64,000 nucleotides of DNA from Camelus bactrianus (taxonomy: Eukaryota; Chordata; Mammalia; Artiodactyla; Camelidae). A program made the position numbers and the translations under genes. The stretch covers positions 12,247,001 through 12,311,000 of the forward strand of contig NC_133566.1 in assembly GCF_048773025.1 (NCBI RefSeq). The letters run 5' to 3'. The notes below the pieces were generated by a model that saw only the letters and a program-made list of their open reading frames with translations, was not told where the DNA came from and made no database searches. Below are positions 24,701 to 35,135 of the stretch, one piece after another. The first letter of the stretch is position 1. Each line of letters begins with the position of its first letter.

Positions 24701-27700
24701 TACACAAGTATGACCAATTGTATTTTGACACAGATGCAAAAGCAATTCAGTGAAGGAAAGACAGCCTTTTTAACAAATGGTGCTAGAGCCATACAACACA
24801 CGTTTGCAAAATAATAAATCTTACCACTTACAAAAAAGTAACTCAAAATAGATCATAGATTTAAATGTAAAACATGAAACCACAAAATAGGAAGAAAACA
24901 GGAGAAAATCTTCAGGCCCTGGGGCTTGGTAAACTGTTCTCAGACATGACATCAAAAGTATGCTCCATAAAAGAAAAACTCCATAAACCGAGCTTCAGCA
25001 AAATTCACGACTTTTACTCTGTGAAAGATCTGGTTAAGGTGACCGAAGGACAAGCTGCAGGCTGGGAGAAGGTATCTGGGAAACACATATCAAACAAAGG
25101 ACTCATATCTAGAGTATATAGAGAATTCTCAAAACTCACAGTAATAATAACAACTCAGAAAATGTGTTGGTAATCATTAAAGAGTATATGGGGTTTATTG
25201 TACTCTTTTCTCCATTTCTATAAATATCTAAACATTTCTATAATAAACTAATTCTTTAAAAATAAAAAAGGGAAAAAATGAAATTCAGAGCTGATGTTTG
25301 AAGGTACATAGCAGCCTAGATATGATTTTTTTGTTCTGGTTTGTTTACAGGTGTTGTCCATTTGATAGATTTCCTTCCTGGTTGTTAAATAATTTTAAGA
25401 GGACTCTGCCAGAATCAGACAACCTTCCACCTTCTAATATCCTGATCTTAGCCATCTGGAATATAGCAACCCTCCCAACCAGGCTCCCTAATTCCACCCT
25501 TGCCTTTCTACAGTCTGTTAACAACACGACAACTGAAGAGATTCTTTTACAGTGTAAGTCAGACCCCCTCAATGAGCCCCCTTGCCCATCTCAGAGTATG
25601 AGCCCAGGTCCTCACACCACGCAGCCTCCCCTGCACCCTCTGTCTCTCTGCCCACCCCTCCTGCCCACCCCTCTCTCCCTCCTCACCCACTGTGCCAGCT
25701 TCTCTTCTGTTCTTCGCACATATCGGGCATGTCTCTGCTTCTGGGCCTTTGCATCTGACGTTTCCTCTACCTGGAACACTTTTCCTCTGGGTATCACAAG
25801 GCTCACGCCATCACTTCTGACAAGTGTCCACCCAAGGTCACTTTTTCAGACGCACGCTCTCCTCTGATCGCACTGTACAGCTCACATCCCCCACCTCTGC
25901 CACCCCAGGCTCCTTAGGCTCCAGCTGCTTTGCATGATTTATGTTTCTCTGGACATTTGTCACCATGCTTAATACTGAGGGTCCCTCCACACATACTCCT
26001 TCCCTGTTATTTCTCGCCAAGTACATAACTGATTTACTTTATTTTCTGCCTCCCCACCATACTGAAAGCTCCGTGAAGGCAAGAATTTAGGGCTGACTCT
26101 AAAGCACCCAGGACAGTGTCCAATAATTTTTTTCATAGTAGACACTCAATAATTTTTTTCATCGAATCTAGTTAATAATCTCTTTTAAGAAAAAAAAAAT
26201 CTGAAGTTTGGGGTGGAAGCGATGATACTGAAAGATAAGAGAGGCCAAGATGGGCCCCTTGCTCCTTTTTGGTTTAAATGTTTGGCGTAAATTTCTTCAT
26301 TTTCCTAGATTCCTCCAGATTTCTTTTGTTCAACTACCAAGTTTTACACATTAACTCTTTAAATATCATTTATATCCACTACTGTCTTTCCATCTTTGCT
26401 CTCCCCCCTCGTCAAGCCCTGACAACTTCCAGGCAGGACTGCGATGCTTCTCCCCTGAGGAGGGGCCTCTGGGTCGGCCCGTTCAATGCTCCCAGGCCTT
26501 CGCCCTTCTCCTCCTCCAGCACAGTGGCTAGAAAGCCAACAACTCCACGTCCCAGCCCGACAAGGCCATGTGACCCAGTTCTGATAAAGAAAGCACTGAC
26601 AGAAACCTACCAGAGAATTCTAGGGACACTTCTGCTGTTTGGAAGATGGAAGAACATGACAGTGACTGTCCACCTGCCGGGGATGGTAGGAGAAAAGGTT
26701 GAAAGGGCCTGGGAACCTGACAGCATCCTTAAGGCAGCTGCTCCTGAACTTCTTATTGTGGGAGAAAGATAGCCCTTATTTTTTAGCTACTGTTTGTCTT
26801 CTGCCACGTACAGCCCAGCGTGCTACTAATACCGCGCCTTGCAGCCTTCCTGCTTCTAGTCTTACACCATTCACATCACTCGACACTTTTTTATAATAGT
26901 GAAAGTTAAAAAGACTACGAAAAAATCCCAAATAAATATTACTAACACTAAAAGCAAAGGACAGTTGACACGTGAAAACAATGTTGAAGATCTAAAAAAT
27001 TACAAGTATGGAAGAAGATTTTAAGAGCAATCAGGGTCCGTTTCATAAAGGCTTGAAAAATTCCTACACACGTGAGTTGTTACTCGGGGCACCAGTTATC
27101 AGCACCACAGAACAGGTTAGTTAATGGAGACTCTCAAGAACTATTTATTATACAAACCTATGCAGTCTACAGTGGATACAGTGGTAAGTCAAAACATAAA
27201 AGACATCACAGCCGAGGAGTTTAGAGTCGAATTGGGAAGAACTATATGAACAAAATAATTATGCAAGTAAGTAATTAAACTCTGTGCTATGAATTACCAA
27301 ATTAAAGCACAGGTTTTTATAAAGGAGAACCTGGTCTAGTTCAAGTATTAGTGGGGTAGGGGGCCAGCAAGGAAGACTTCCCTAGAAAACTGAAGTTTAA
27401 ACTAGCTCGGTGGATAAACCTGTTCTGTTAGAAAAATGAAGTGAGGAGGGGTTGGGAAGAGGGAAACAGCATTTGGGGGGGGGGGGGGACATACACAGCC
27501 CCTACAGCAAGAGGACAAATACTGATTCATGGTGACTGGCCTGTGTCCGCGGGTTTGTTTCAGTTTATCAGGAAAAGATAAAATTATATGCAATATATTC
27601 TGCTTCAGAAGAAACCGAAGTATGAAATTTAGCTTTGAAAATTTTCCACTTGGGAAAAATAAAGTTAAATTAGTTTACTGCTGAAAACACAAACTGTAGC

Positions 27701-30700
27701 TTTTGCACTGTCACTCAATATTTAAGCATCTCCTAAATGCCAGGCACTACACTAAGTTCTGGTGATATAAATATGATTAGGTCACATTCTAGGCTTTTGG
27801 GGAGTTGCAATAAATAATGAAGAAACTGAGTAGACAAACAATTACAGTCATATACAAGGAAAACTCTGTTGGGTGTGGTCAAAGACTATAAGGACACCAG
27901 AAAGAAACGACTGTTTCACTTAAGGGTTGAGCTACCTTGAAAATGAACCCATGTTCAGTACATCATCACCAAATGCTACCAAATTAATCCACTGTGACTG
28001 AATTTAAGTATGAAACAAACTGGAAAATCTAAATTCTGACGGATGTCAAAAGGTAATGGAATTGTTTAATGGACTTCAAAGTACACAATCCTACCTCAAA
28101 AAACAGTTTTGAAAATTAGATCACCCCCTCTAGGGTCGGGCAACCATCCAAATAATTAGATTTGCATATAACTGGATGTTAGAATATGTATTTGAGATTA
28201 AAACAAAAATAAAGGAAACGCTGAATTAGACCAGACTGTACACATAGGCCAGGATCAGGTAGAAAGGGAGAAGAAGCCGACATAAGTTTAATTTGTTCTT
28301 TTGTTGAGATACTACTAAAAGATTTACACTAAAAAAGATTTAATAGTAAGGATGAAAATTAGCCTTTCCATTCACTGTCATTTATAAGACTATCAATAAG
28401 CAAAACCCAGAGACTTGGACCTTTGCGTCAGCTCTGCCTGTGAACAGCCGTGTGAAGACAGAACCACGTGCTTTCTCTAGGTCTCAGTCTCCTCATCGTG
28501 AAACAGAGCAATTTCGTCAGGAACGTCCAATAATTCTACAACAGTCCCACCAGAAAAATCATCCACCACTATGTATTTCAATATTTTCTGACTGTAATTG
28601 CAAAAAGGAGAATACAAAGTCATTTATCAATAATATGCCAGGCCAGGAGACACCAGATTTTACAAACAATACTTTGAATTTACCCAAGGTATGCTGACAA
28701 ATGTTTAACGCCTGATACTTACGAAGCTACATGAAGCCAGAGAGTAGTTCTGGAGTCTAGTGAAGCCTGTGTGGCCTCCTTAACCAGGAAACACACACTT
28801 TCAATCAGGTGGAGTCTTTTTGATGAAATGTATGCCCTTCTCTTGGATAAAGGAAACGATAAAAAAATCACCCAAATGAATGTCAGACACCATTGTACAT
28901 CATTATGAAGATAAATGAAATCTGCATAGATTATTTCTGTTGTAGGACATAACTTCTTCCCATTTCAGTCATTTTTACTTAAAGTGTTTGATAAAGTTGC
29001 TTAAAGTGAATGAGTTACAATTTGTGTGCCAAAGAGGAGTCTGACAATTAAAAAAAAAAGGAATGTGGTTTTGTCACTAGATCTAAAACATGACACAGTA
29101 ATTATATGTAATGCCACATAATAATTCTAAATGTAATTGCAGTATAATTTTTCTGACATGCATTTACTATCCGTCTTTCTCATAATTATTATGCACAGAT
29201 TATCTTACCTTGTTTTTCAAGTTCTCCACTATCTCCTTGAGGTGCAAACTTTTCAAACACACAGATTCATTTGTTAATCTATGGTGCCCACAATACCTAT
29301 CTGATCACAGGACCTTAACGTATGAATATCGAGAACAGCGATACTAATATTTATGCAAATACCTAACGTTCCACAAAGAGTGACAAGGGAGGGGTACCAT
29401 TTTCATGACCTTTTGTAATATAACATCTTTGTAACTTTGTGTAATATAGAAAGGTTTCTCCTGCTCCATCCTGTGCCACCTCCTATCAGTGAGAGGGCCC
29501 ACCTCCAAAGTGATGTGAGAGGGTTTGACAGGTGTGAATGAGATGCCTCACGCGGGTGGGTCTTCACAGGAGACAGTATCTACACTGCACGTGTTTTCAA
29601 AGCCAACAGCCACAGGCCTTCTGAGCAAAGCAAGCCCGGCGGACAAGTAAGGCTGGTGTCAGCTCACCTCTTCCCCGATCCACACTCCACAAAATGTAAT
29701 GTTAATGTTAACGATGTGATATAAACATATGCTATGTCCTTGGACAAACTCAAAACAAAATTATAGTGTATGGAAATACATATTCTATCAAAAGATGAAA
29801 AAAAATGGGTGACTGATGTAAAAATTCATTAAGTTCCGTGATGGTTAATGTTATGTGTCAACTTGATTAGACTCTGGCTCCCAGTTGCTTGATCAAACCC
29901 TAGTCAAAATGGTGCTGTAAAGGTATTTTTAAGATGCAATTAGCGTTTACAATCAGCAGACTACAAGTAAAGCAGGTTAACCTCCATAATGAGGAAGTGG
30001 GCCTCATCCAATCAGTTGAAGGGCCTGAGACCAAAGACCAAGGTTGCCTGAAGAAGGAGGAACTCCCCTTCAGACTGCACCACAGAAATTCTACCCAGCT
30101 TTACAGCCTGTGGAGTCCAGACCACAACATCCACTCTTACTTGGTTCTGCAGCCACAGGCCTGACCCACAGATTTCAGACGTGCCAGCCTCCACAGTAGC
30201 ATGAGCCAATTCCTTAAAAATCTTTCCCTCAATCAATCTCAACTTACCACTCTGTGTACACACACACATACACACACGTTTATAATCTCCTACTGATTCT
30301 CTGGAGAATGCTCACTGATACAAATTTATTCAGAATATTAAATGTATTAGGTATCCTCTTCAAAAAAACAGATATTATGTGGCTCTGTTTATGACACTGG
30401 TAATTTCTGTACCAACCTTTAGTCTTAAAGTTAAGTTAAACACCCTGTATTTAAAATTTTATGTAACCAGCTGAGAATAAAGTTGACATGTTGAGCTTAT
30501 GCACCTTCTATAAAACTAACTTTCTATACTACATATTCTGTGCTTTCTATAGAAACTAATATATGTCCTTTCTATAGAAGAAAACAGTACAAAACGTGAA
30601 AGAAGCCAGGTAATCATGGCTCCCAGTTAATGACGCCTGGCTCTTCTTCTATGGGATGTCACACACAACAAGTTTCTGTCACTATGTAGAACACAGTAGC

Positions 30701-33282
30701 ATAATTACATTCTTACATATAACACTTGCAAAAAACGTTTTAAATTCAGGATGTATATTACAATATTTTCCATTATAAGACTAGTTTTATGTCGGTTAAA
30801 CTCTTAAGGAGCAGTTCTTCCTGATGAACAGTGCTATTTTCATATCAGAAAACACACTTTTAAAAAATTAGCTTTATAAGTAGCAAGCAAATTGCAATGG
30901 CTTTACTTTTAGACCAAGTTGTATTTTGTTAGGATTATAAATGGTGTTTTAAAAATGACACCTTACTATTTTATATATAACATATTGAGTTGAAATTATA
31001 AATGACAAATCACTTCTTAATTGCCTCCAGGAGTGTTGGAGGGCACCTGTAAGAGAGACAGGCACCCTCAGAGGTGCTCTGAGCACAGAGGTACTTACTG
31101 ACTGCGGAGTCATAGGAGGTGGAGTTGTGCTGGCCTCTCATGAAGGGATACGGCGACAGGTAAGCGTGGGTGCAGTTCTTCGACGGTGGCTGATTGGCTA
31201 GAGGGGAGAGCAGAACAAAGGTATGTGTTGTGAGAAGCCGAGTGAAGACTTGTTCCTAATAGACGAGAAATGCAGGATCTGGGGATGCATGAGCAAAATA
31301 AAATGCAGGTCAGATCAACAAATTCAGAGAATTATTGAATGAGGTGGGGAGACGTCCTTAAAAACCTCACATGGAATGCACCAGGGACCTGGAAACTGAA
31401 TTCATCAAAAACATCGAGCTCATAACCTAATCCAGTGTAGAGAATGCCCTTAATACCACCTTAAAATTGAAAGCATAAGATTTCATTTATTTTCACAACT
31501 ACATTCTCCAGTTCCTAATACAATGCCTAGATATTCAAAAAATAATTGTTTAAAAAATGTAATAAACTTAGATTTAACCTTGATTGATTCCAATTAATAT
31601 AAAATTTCTTCTATATTCTATTTTTAGGGTAATGAGGCAAATGATAGACTGTGCAAGTTGATAATTCAAATACATTTTCAGCATTTGAAGAAATCACAAG
31701 GAAGAACGTTAATGTTGTTTGAAAACCTGAAGATTTCATTGTATCTCCTCTAAGGAATAAAATAGTCCTTCCTTGTCTAAGTCTTGGCAAAAATCTTCCT
31801 CCTGCAGAGTCTGATTTACTCCAGCGCAAAGGCTAAATAATGTCCATTGGCAGGTCACATGCTTATCCTCTTCCCCCAGTGACAATCAGACAGTCTATGA
31901 AATGTTTCTCAAAACGCCATTTTGTCATGGCTTTGTTCCTGTTACATATGCCAGTTCACTGCTGGTTTGTGTTCTGTGATTTCATATTTTTATGATCTAT
32001 TCCATAACCTTGACTACTGTGTAAATACCATACTTTGATTTATCATGGGAGCATTTTGATAAGAATTTCAAACCACAATAAGCTTGACAGTAATAAACAG
32101 TTCTTACATTGTTGGAGGCAATAAGATAAAGACTAGCTATTTTCAGTGAGTCGGTTTTCAAAGATTAGCACAATACAGGAAATGCAGTTGAAGGAAGGCA
32201 TCATATTTTTAAGAAGCTATTCTGCTTCAAAAAAGAACTTTAAACTTTCTATAAGAGAGTGGAAACATCAAAAGGGAAGCATGCCTTGACGCTGCACACA
32301 AACTTGGTTTAAGCCCAAACTGAGCAAGCTTTCATCTGCCACTGCTCATAACTGTTCATTATAAAAAGAATTTTTGACTTTGAAGCTATTATTATAAAAT
32401 AATACATCTCTAATTCTGGATTTTTAATTTGGGGTTTCAAGGGTTTACAGCCAAAAAAAAATTAAAACATTATTTGCAACATAGCAATAATAGACATAAT
32501 AATAAAAAATACTATAGATAATATTTGTTTTGCTTGTTAAGGTTGGTGTATTTTAAACATGAACAAGGAAAGAGTGGATTCTTTAATTTTGTCATAAAAA
32601 TTCAGACTCCTATTTTATGTTAGAAAAATAAAATAATTATTCCTGTAGCCACTTCTACTTACTGAAAAGGGATCATTTTATGAACCTTTGTAAGATATCC
32701 TATTGAGATTCCACGACTAAGAACCCAATCCTATTTTGTAAGTGGTAAGCACCAAATAGGAAACAGTTTATTTTTATTTTAAAGCCAAGGGAGAAAATAG
32801 ATCTGAATTGTACTTACTGTACCAGAACTGCCAGATATTGGAATCATTCTCTTCCACAGCCCCATTAAACCAACATCTCCAGAAGAATCCTTCATGGTGG
32901 AAAGTGACGTTTTCTGTCTGTACGGAACACAAATGAAGCAACTTGCCATCAACAAAAGGAACATAATCTAAATGATGACATCCAGGACATTTTTAAAGCG
33001 ATGTATTTTTTTCCCAAATAATAATGATCAGTAACTGTCTACATATCTCTTCTACGAAGAAACAGACATTCCACTTATCCTTTGAATTTTAAGAAGATAC
33101 ACAAGGCTGTCCTCATTACTACCAAGTACAATAGTTTGAAAGAAACGCACATTCTGTTCACCTGAACACTTCCCCACTTCAGTCGCAAGAAGCCAATAAT
33201 CTGATCCAAAAGCCACCAAAAAGAGTAAAACCCCCAAAGCACCAAAGAGAGCCCCAAAGAAGATGGCGATATTTAGTCTCAT
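9607..33282 (-). CDS. TMEM182: TMEM182, transmembrane protein 182 (partial gene, coding exons 1-4)
   Basis: A four-pass membrane protein of the claudin/PMP22-like superfamily, known from skeletal muscle and adipose tissue and linked to myogenic differentiation. Four exons joined in frame give 156 complete residues plus the first base of codon 157, out of about 229 in human as I recall it. Order seen: short N-terminus, TM1 (about residues 8-28, [19 protein letters not shown]), an extracellular loop (30-110) with a claudin-like W-R-C-W core at 57-60 and four N-glycosylation sequons (N47, N68, N85, N102), then TM2 (about 114-137, ending [10 protein letters not shown]). The rest (TM3, TM4, C-terminus) is encoded by an exon I could not find on either strand to the left, so it lies outside the window. 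All introns are GT-AG. The start is the first ATG of exon 1; no ATG occurs in the roughly 130 bases upstream. It is transcribed away from MFSD9. Identification rests on remembered near-identity to the human protein. Confidence 0.95.
12205..12365 (+). repeat. MIR SINE
   Basis: It shows the 'taactgtgtgactctgacag' core, 'ttttctgattcggaaaacac' and a 'gtaagaactcagtgcc' tail in MIR order. It is diverged. Confidence 0.6.
13440..13596 (+). mobile_element. L1 3'-UTR mini-insertion with target-site duplication
   Basis: A 13-base direct repeat (gaagaatccgtca at 13440-13452; gaagaatccttca at 13584-13596; 12 of 13 identical) flanks about 80 bases of artiodactyl L1 3' UTR and an A-rich tail. The L1 part begins at a G-rich tract ('gggggtgggggaggg'). 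It stops after 'aacaaggttctactgg', where other copies in this window carry on for about 130 bases more. An AATAAA lies at 13514-13519, 12-17 bases before the stop. See findings. Confidence 0.8.
13709..13744 (+). repeat. (TG)n/(GC) microsatellite
   Basis: An alternating purine-pyrimidine run, gtgtgt.. passing into gcgcgc, so it could form Z-DNA. It is preceded by a degenerate tgtgc-rich region from about 13675. Confidence 0.9.
14400..14622 (+). mobile_element. Artiodactyl L1 3' end, 5'-truncated
   Basis: The diagnostic L1 3' UTR wording is 'ataaaatagataaacaacga', 'agcacagaggactatattca', 'gtgatgctgtgcaccagg' and 'cacattgtaaactgactaga'. It ends in an (aaat)n-like tail. It is more diverged than the copy at 38.3 kb. 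Confidence 0.85.
16550..16715 (+). mobile_element. MER5A-like hAT-Charlie DNA transposon relic
   Basis: 'cttcagagccacctgcaggg', 'accagagtttctgagggtgg' and the terminal 'gatgagaaccactgg' follow MER5A order. It is a non-autonomous, long-dead copy without coding capacity. Confidence 0.6.
16760..16900 (-). repeat. MIR SINE (antisense)
   Basis: Read on the plus strand, it gives the reverse complement of MIR: 'cttttgcagatgaagctctg', 'agattaagtacag', 'gccagcaaatgacagg' and 'gtgaactcagggctgtctga'. Confidence 0.7.
17235..17475 (+). repeat. MIR SINE
   Basis: One of the clearest MIR copies here: 'gtgtgaccttgggcaagtta' core, 'cttccctcaactgtaatgct', and a 3' end 'gcctggcatgaaacagatgc' followed by tcaataaaa. 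Confidence 0.85.
20985..21640 (+). mobile_element. L2 LINE fragment (3' part of the reverse-transcriptase ORF)
   Basis: Its order matches the L2 coding 3' region: 'catcccagggccctgtcctc', 'gactcccaaaggcac', 'aacacctccactgggtgtgt', 'acacgcccaaaactccc', and a block ending 'gtcatcattaacgctgccct'. It is ancient, with no usable reading frame. Confidence 0.7.
22090..24040 (+). mobile_element. L1 LINE fragment: 3' part of ORF2 plus 3' UTR
   Basis: It begins within ORF2 ('gcaagtagaacttgaaatta'). It runs through the typical C-terminal coding text ('gtgcaatcccaagcaaaatc', 'ttgattccaaagtttatatg', 'gtacagaaaagagagcccag') to an L1M-type 3' UTR ending 'cctaaaactgcgctaaaaaa'. Many frame breaks show that it is dead. 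The open frame at 22239-22598 is ORF2 remnant, not a host gene. Confidence 0.9.
24060..25265 (+). mobile_element. Second L1 LINE, internally deleted (endonuclease region joined to ORF2 3' end)
   Basis: The first part (24060-24670) aligns with the ORF2 apurinic endonuclease domain, e.g. 'ttagttggagacttctgtac' (V-G-D-F region) and 'accatgggccataaaacaag'. At about 24675-24690 it jumps to the ORF2 C-terminal text ('agccctacacaagtatgacc', 'aacaaatggtgctagagc'), so the whole reverse-transcriptase region of about 2 kb is missing. The 3' end resembles L1ME-type tails ('tttctataataaactaattc'). It follows the first L1 directly. Confidence 0.8.
25350..26165 (+). mobile_element. L2 LINE 3' end
   Basis: A long L2 match in order: 'cttctctgggcctttgcatc'-like text ('gggcctttgcatctgacg'), 'ctacctggaacacttttcct', 'cacttctgacaagtgtccac', 'aaagctccgtgaaggcaaga', and the tail 'gtgtccaataattttttt'. 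The open frame at 25298-25867 lies inside it and is not a gene. The 3' terminus carries a small tandem duplication of the unit 'caataatttttttcat'. Confidence 0.85.
27475..27488 (+). repeat. G14 homopolymer
   Basis: An uninterrupted run of 14 G on the plus strand, within a G-rich stretch from about 27440. Such runs are rare in mammalian DNA and can fold into quadruplexes. The length may also be uncertain in assembly. Confidence 0.9.
27710..27840 (+). repeat. L2-type 3' end fragment
   Basis: 'tcactcaatatttaagcatc', 'ctaaatgccaggcactacac' and 'ggtgatataaatatgatta' follow the common 'tattgagcacctactatgtgccaggc' L2 motif. Confidence 0.6.
28400..28545 (+). repeat. MIR SINE
   Basis: 'gcgtcagctctgcctgtgaa', 'tgctttctctaggtctcagt' and 'ctcctcatcgtgaaacagag' match the MIR core and its 3' half. 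Confidence 0.65.
29839..30322 (+). mobile_element. MLT2-type (ERV-L) solo LTR
   Basis: A fossil LTR with TG..CA ends. It opens 'tgatggttaatgttatgtgt' and closes 'ctctggagaatgctcactga'. Internal landmarks of MLT2B-like LTRs are present: 'aaggtatttttaagatgcaa', 'gggcctcatccaatcagttg' and 'gagccaattccttaaaaatc'. No internal ERV-L sequence adjoins it. MLT2 LTRs date to early placental mammals, so it is of the order of 80-100 million years old. Confidence 0.85.
31099..31197 (-). CDS. TMEM182: TMEM182 coding exon 3
   Basis: 99 bases. They complete T78, then encode [18 protein letters not shown] and onward to SYDSAV, followed by the first base of the next Ile codon. It holds sequons N85-C-T and N102-S-T. 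The acceptor is ctctag and the donor is GTAAGT. It continues the extracellular loop before TM2. Confidence 0.95.
31198..32817 (-). other. TMEM182 intron 2
   Basis: 1.6 kb of AT-rich sequence between exons 3 and 2. I see no clear repeat family and no coding segment. Confidence 0.85.
32818..32917 (-). CDS. TMEM182: TMEM182 coding exon 2
   Basis: 100 bases encoding residues 45-77 plus the first base of codon 78. The sequence starts [16 protein letters not shown] and ends IWQFWY. It carries two glycosylation sequons (N-V-T and N-D-S) and the W-x-C-W core of the first extracellular loop. The acceptor is tacag and the donor is GTAAGT. The intron to exon 1 is only 233 bases. Confidence 0.95.
33151..33282 (-). 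CDS. TMEM182: TMEM182 coding exon 1
   Basis: It encodes residues 1-44, [10 protein letters not shown] through CSGEQN, including TM1. The ATG is at 33282-33280 (reverse strand) in the context ttgaaaATGa, with A at -3. The donor is GTGCGT (33150-33145), a rather weak site. A better-looking GTGAAC 11 bases inside the exon would shift the frame into exon 2, so the GTGCGT site is the one that fits. The exon ends in phase 0. Confidence 0.94.
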
Positions 33283-33575
33283 TTTCAATTCACTTGTTTC
33301 TCTTTAAATAAAATTAAAAAAAAAATAAAAATAGCAGACACGCAACTCCTCAACAAAAAGAATGAAGATTTGGGGGTCGGCAGAATCTTCTCGAGAAGCC
33401 GCTCCTAGCGCACGTCTCGGTGGCTTCTCACTCCCTCCCAGCCGGTGGAATTGTATTGCCCCTGCTCTCCCCTGGAGGGACTCCAGCCCAGCAGCTGGGA
33501 ATGGCTGGCTATTTTAGGATACTGATTGAGGAGCTGTCTCCCCGCCATGGGGATCAAAAAATAGCTGACCTTCCC
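33283..33575 (-). promoter_or_regulatory. Candidate TMEM182 promoter/5' UTR with muscle-type motifs
   Basis: The region directly upstream of the TMEM182 ATG holds a tight cluster. An E-box CAGCTG lies at 33492-33497, a CArG-like box CTATTTTAGG (one mismatch to CC(A/T)6GG) at 33509-33518, and a MEF2-like CAAAAAATAG (one mismatch) near 33556-33565. The gene is known to respond to MyoD during muscle differentiation, so E-box, SRF and MEF2 sites fit. The transcription start is not visible; it probably lies near 33.38-33.42 kb, before an A/T tract in the 5' UTR. The sites are predictions only. Confidence 0.45.
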
Positions 33576-35135
33576 CTGACTGTGGACGGGAGGGTCAGGG
33601 GCTGGCCAGAATCACCATTATTGCTGTTGGGTAATCCATAGAAGTGGAAAGAAGAGGGAATGGTATGAAGTCATTGCCAGTACTGGCCCAAAGCCTTAAG
33701 TGTCTGAACAAGCTCCTCTTAATCCAGAATGCCCATTACAACCCCAAAGACACTTAAGACTCTCTTTGAAGATATACAAATCACAGCTGTAAAGAACCAC
33801 AAATAGCTCTCTTGAATACAAGTGAAGTTGTAATTAATTTCTTAATTCCTTTTGGGTATTTTTAGTATATAAAATAATTAGTAGGTCAAATTATCTAACG
33901 TAACGCAGTGAGTACAGTTCAGCTTTATAACCTAGACATCCGTAAGTGTATTGAAAAGATCAAAACTATGGTAACATAAACTATTTAAAGCATAAAAAGT
34001 ACCTTTATGTAGCAAACACTTTTGACATAAAAGCAGAACTTTACATAGCGACTCCCAGATCTTGTACAAGTTATTCCAAATAGTCATCCCAAAAATGGAC
34101 TAATGAAAAAAAAAAAAACTCTCAAAAATATATTATTTTCTGGATTAGGATTAAAGAATATGGTCTACTTTTTCTTTTGTTTTCTTCATTTTAAATATTC
34201 AACTTCCTCAAAATATGAGTCCTACTTGATACCCATACAAGTCACCTAAGAGCAATGAATCTGCACTTTCTTCACACCTTGCCTCTATAGCTCATTTCTC
34301 TGTTTTCTTTCCGTGCCTAAACATGCCAGAGAGCATTCTTTAAGAATCTGTGAAATATTTTAAAACTTGCACTATCCCTGTGGCTGTTGTTTTTAATATC
34401 TCAGTAGTAACATGGGTCACTGCATCTTCCGAAGAGGCATCTGAACTCAACAGCCTCCTTCACCGCCTCTTTTGTTTGACAAGGGATGGCTCCTTAGATA
34501 CGAAATTAGTGATGGCCAAAAGATGACTCCTGAGTAAGGATGAGGGGCGTGGCCAGCTCCCGCTATATGCAGTCGGGGCTGCCCAAGGGTCACGAATGGA
34601 ATTCTAAGTCACAGAATCAGTGACGGTGAGGGTTAAGTGGAATCTGACAGTGCATCTGAGCTGATCCCTCATTTAAAGCTCAAGTCTCCTTTATAAGATT
34701 CTGAACATCAACAAAACATGCCATTTTCAGCCTGCTGCACTTAAGTACATCAATAATGTCCATGGCTCTGCCTTAATTTCTGCCCGAAACTGCTTCCCTA
34801 AAGGTCCCAGTATTACTCGTATTCTGCCCTCTTAGATGGTACAGCACAAGCTTAACTCTCTATCCTGCAGCAGACCTTGTTGGTATTTTGAAGAAGCAAT
34901 CGTCTCGTGCCTCCTCAAACCACGACCCCCCACTGCACCCCTCAATATAGGTCTTCATTTTTCTAAGATAAACATCTTCCTTCCTTTAAACATCCCTTCA
35001 ACTGGAACCACTCCAAATCCCCTTGCTGTTCTGATTCTTTGCTACAATTTTTAAGTACTTGATTGAAGTGAGGAATAGTAAAAACATTCTGGGTATAGTC
35101 TAACAAAGTTAATGCCACCACCTTTCCTATTTGGA

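Larger units (their letters stand above)
9745..31098 (-). other. TMEM182 intron 3 and its contents
   Basis: A 21.4-kb intron. The listed L1, L2, MIR, MER5 and MLT2 relics occupy roughly a third of it. Unexplained stretches longer than 300 bases include 10.2-10.8, 11.1-12.2, 12.5-13.4, 14.7-16.5, 17.5-19.5, 19.8-20.9, 26.2-27.1, 27.9-28.4 and 28.6-29.8 kb. The block at 10.83-11.07 kb is GC- and CpG-rich. 12.66-13.1, 17.93-18.15, 19.85-20.17 and 20.68-20.94 kb look like candidate conserved noncoding sequence. No coding exon was recognised. Confidence 0.75.

Noticed and set aside
25298-25867. 189-codon plus-strand frame
   Set aside because: It lies within the L2 3' end; the translated text is L2 noncoding consensus.
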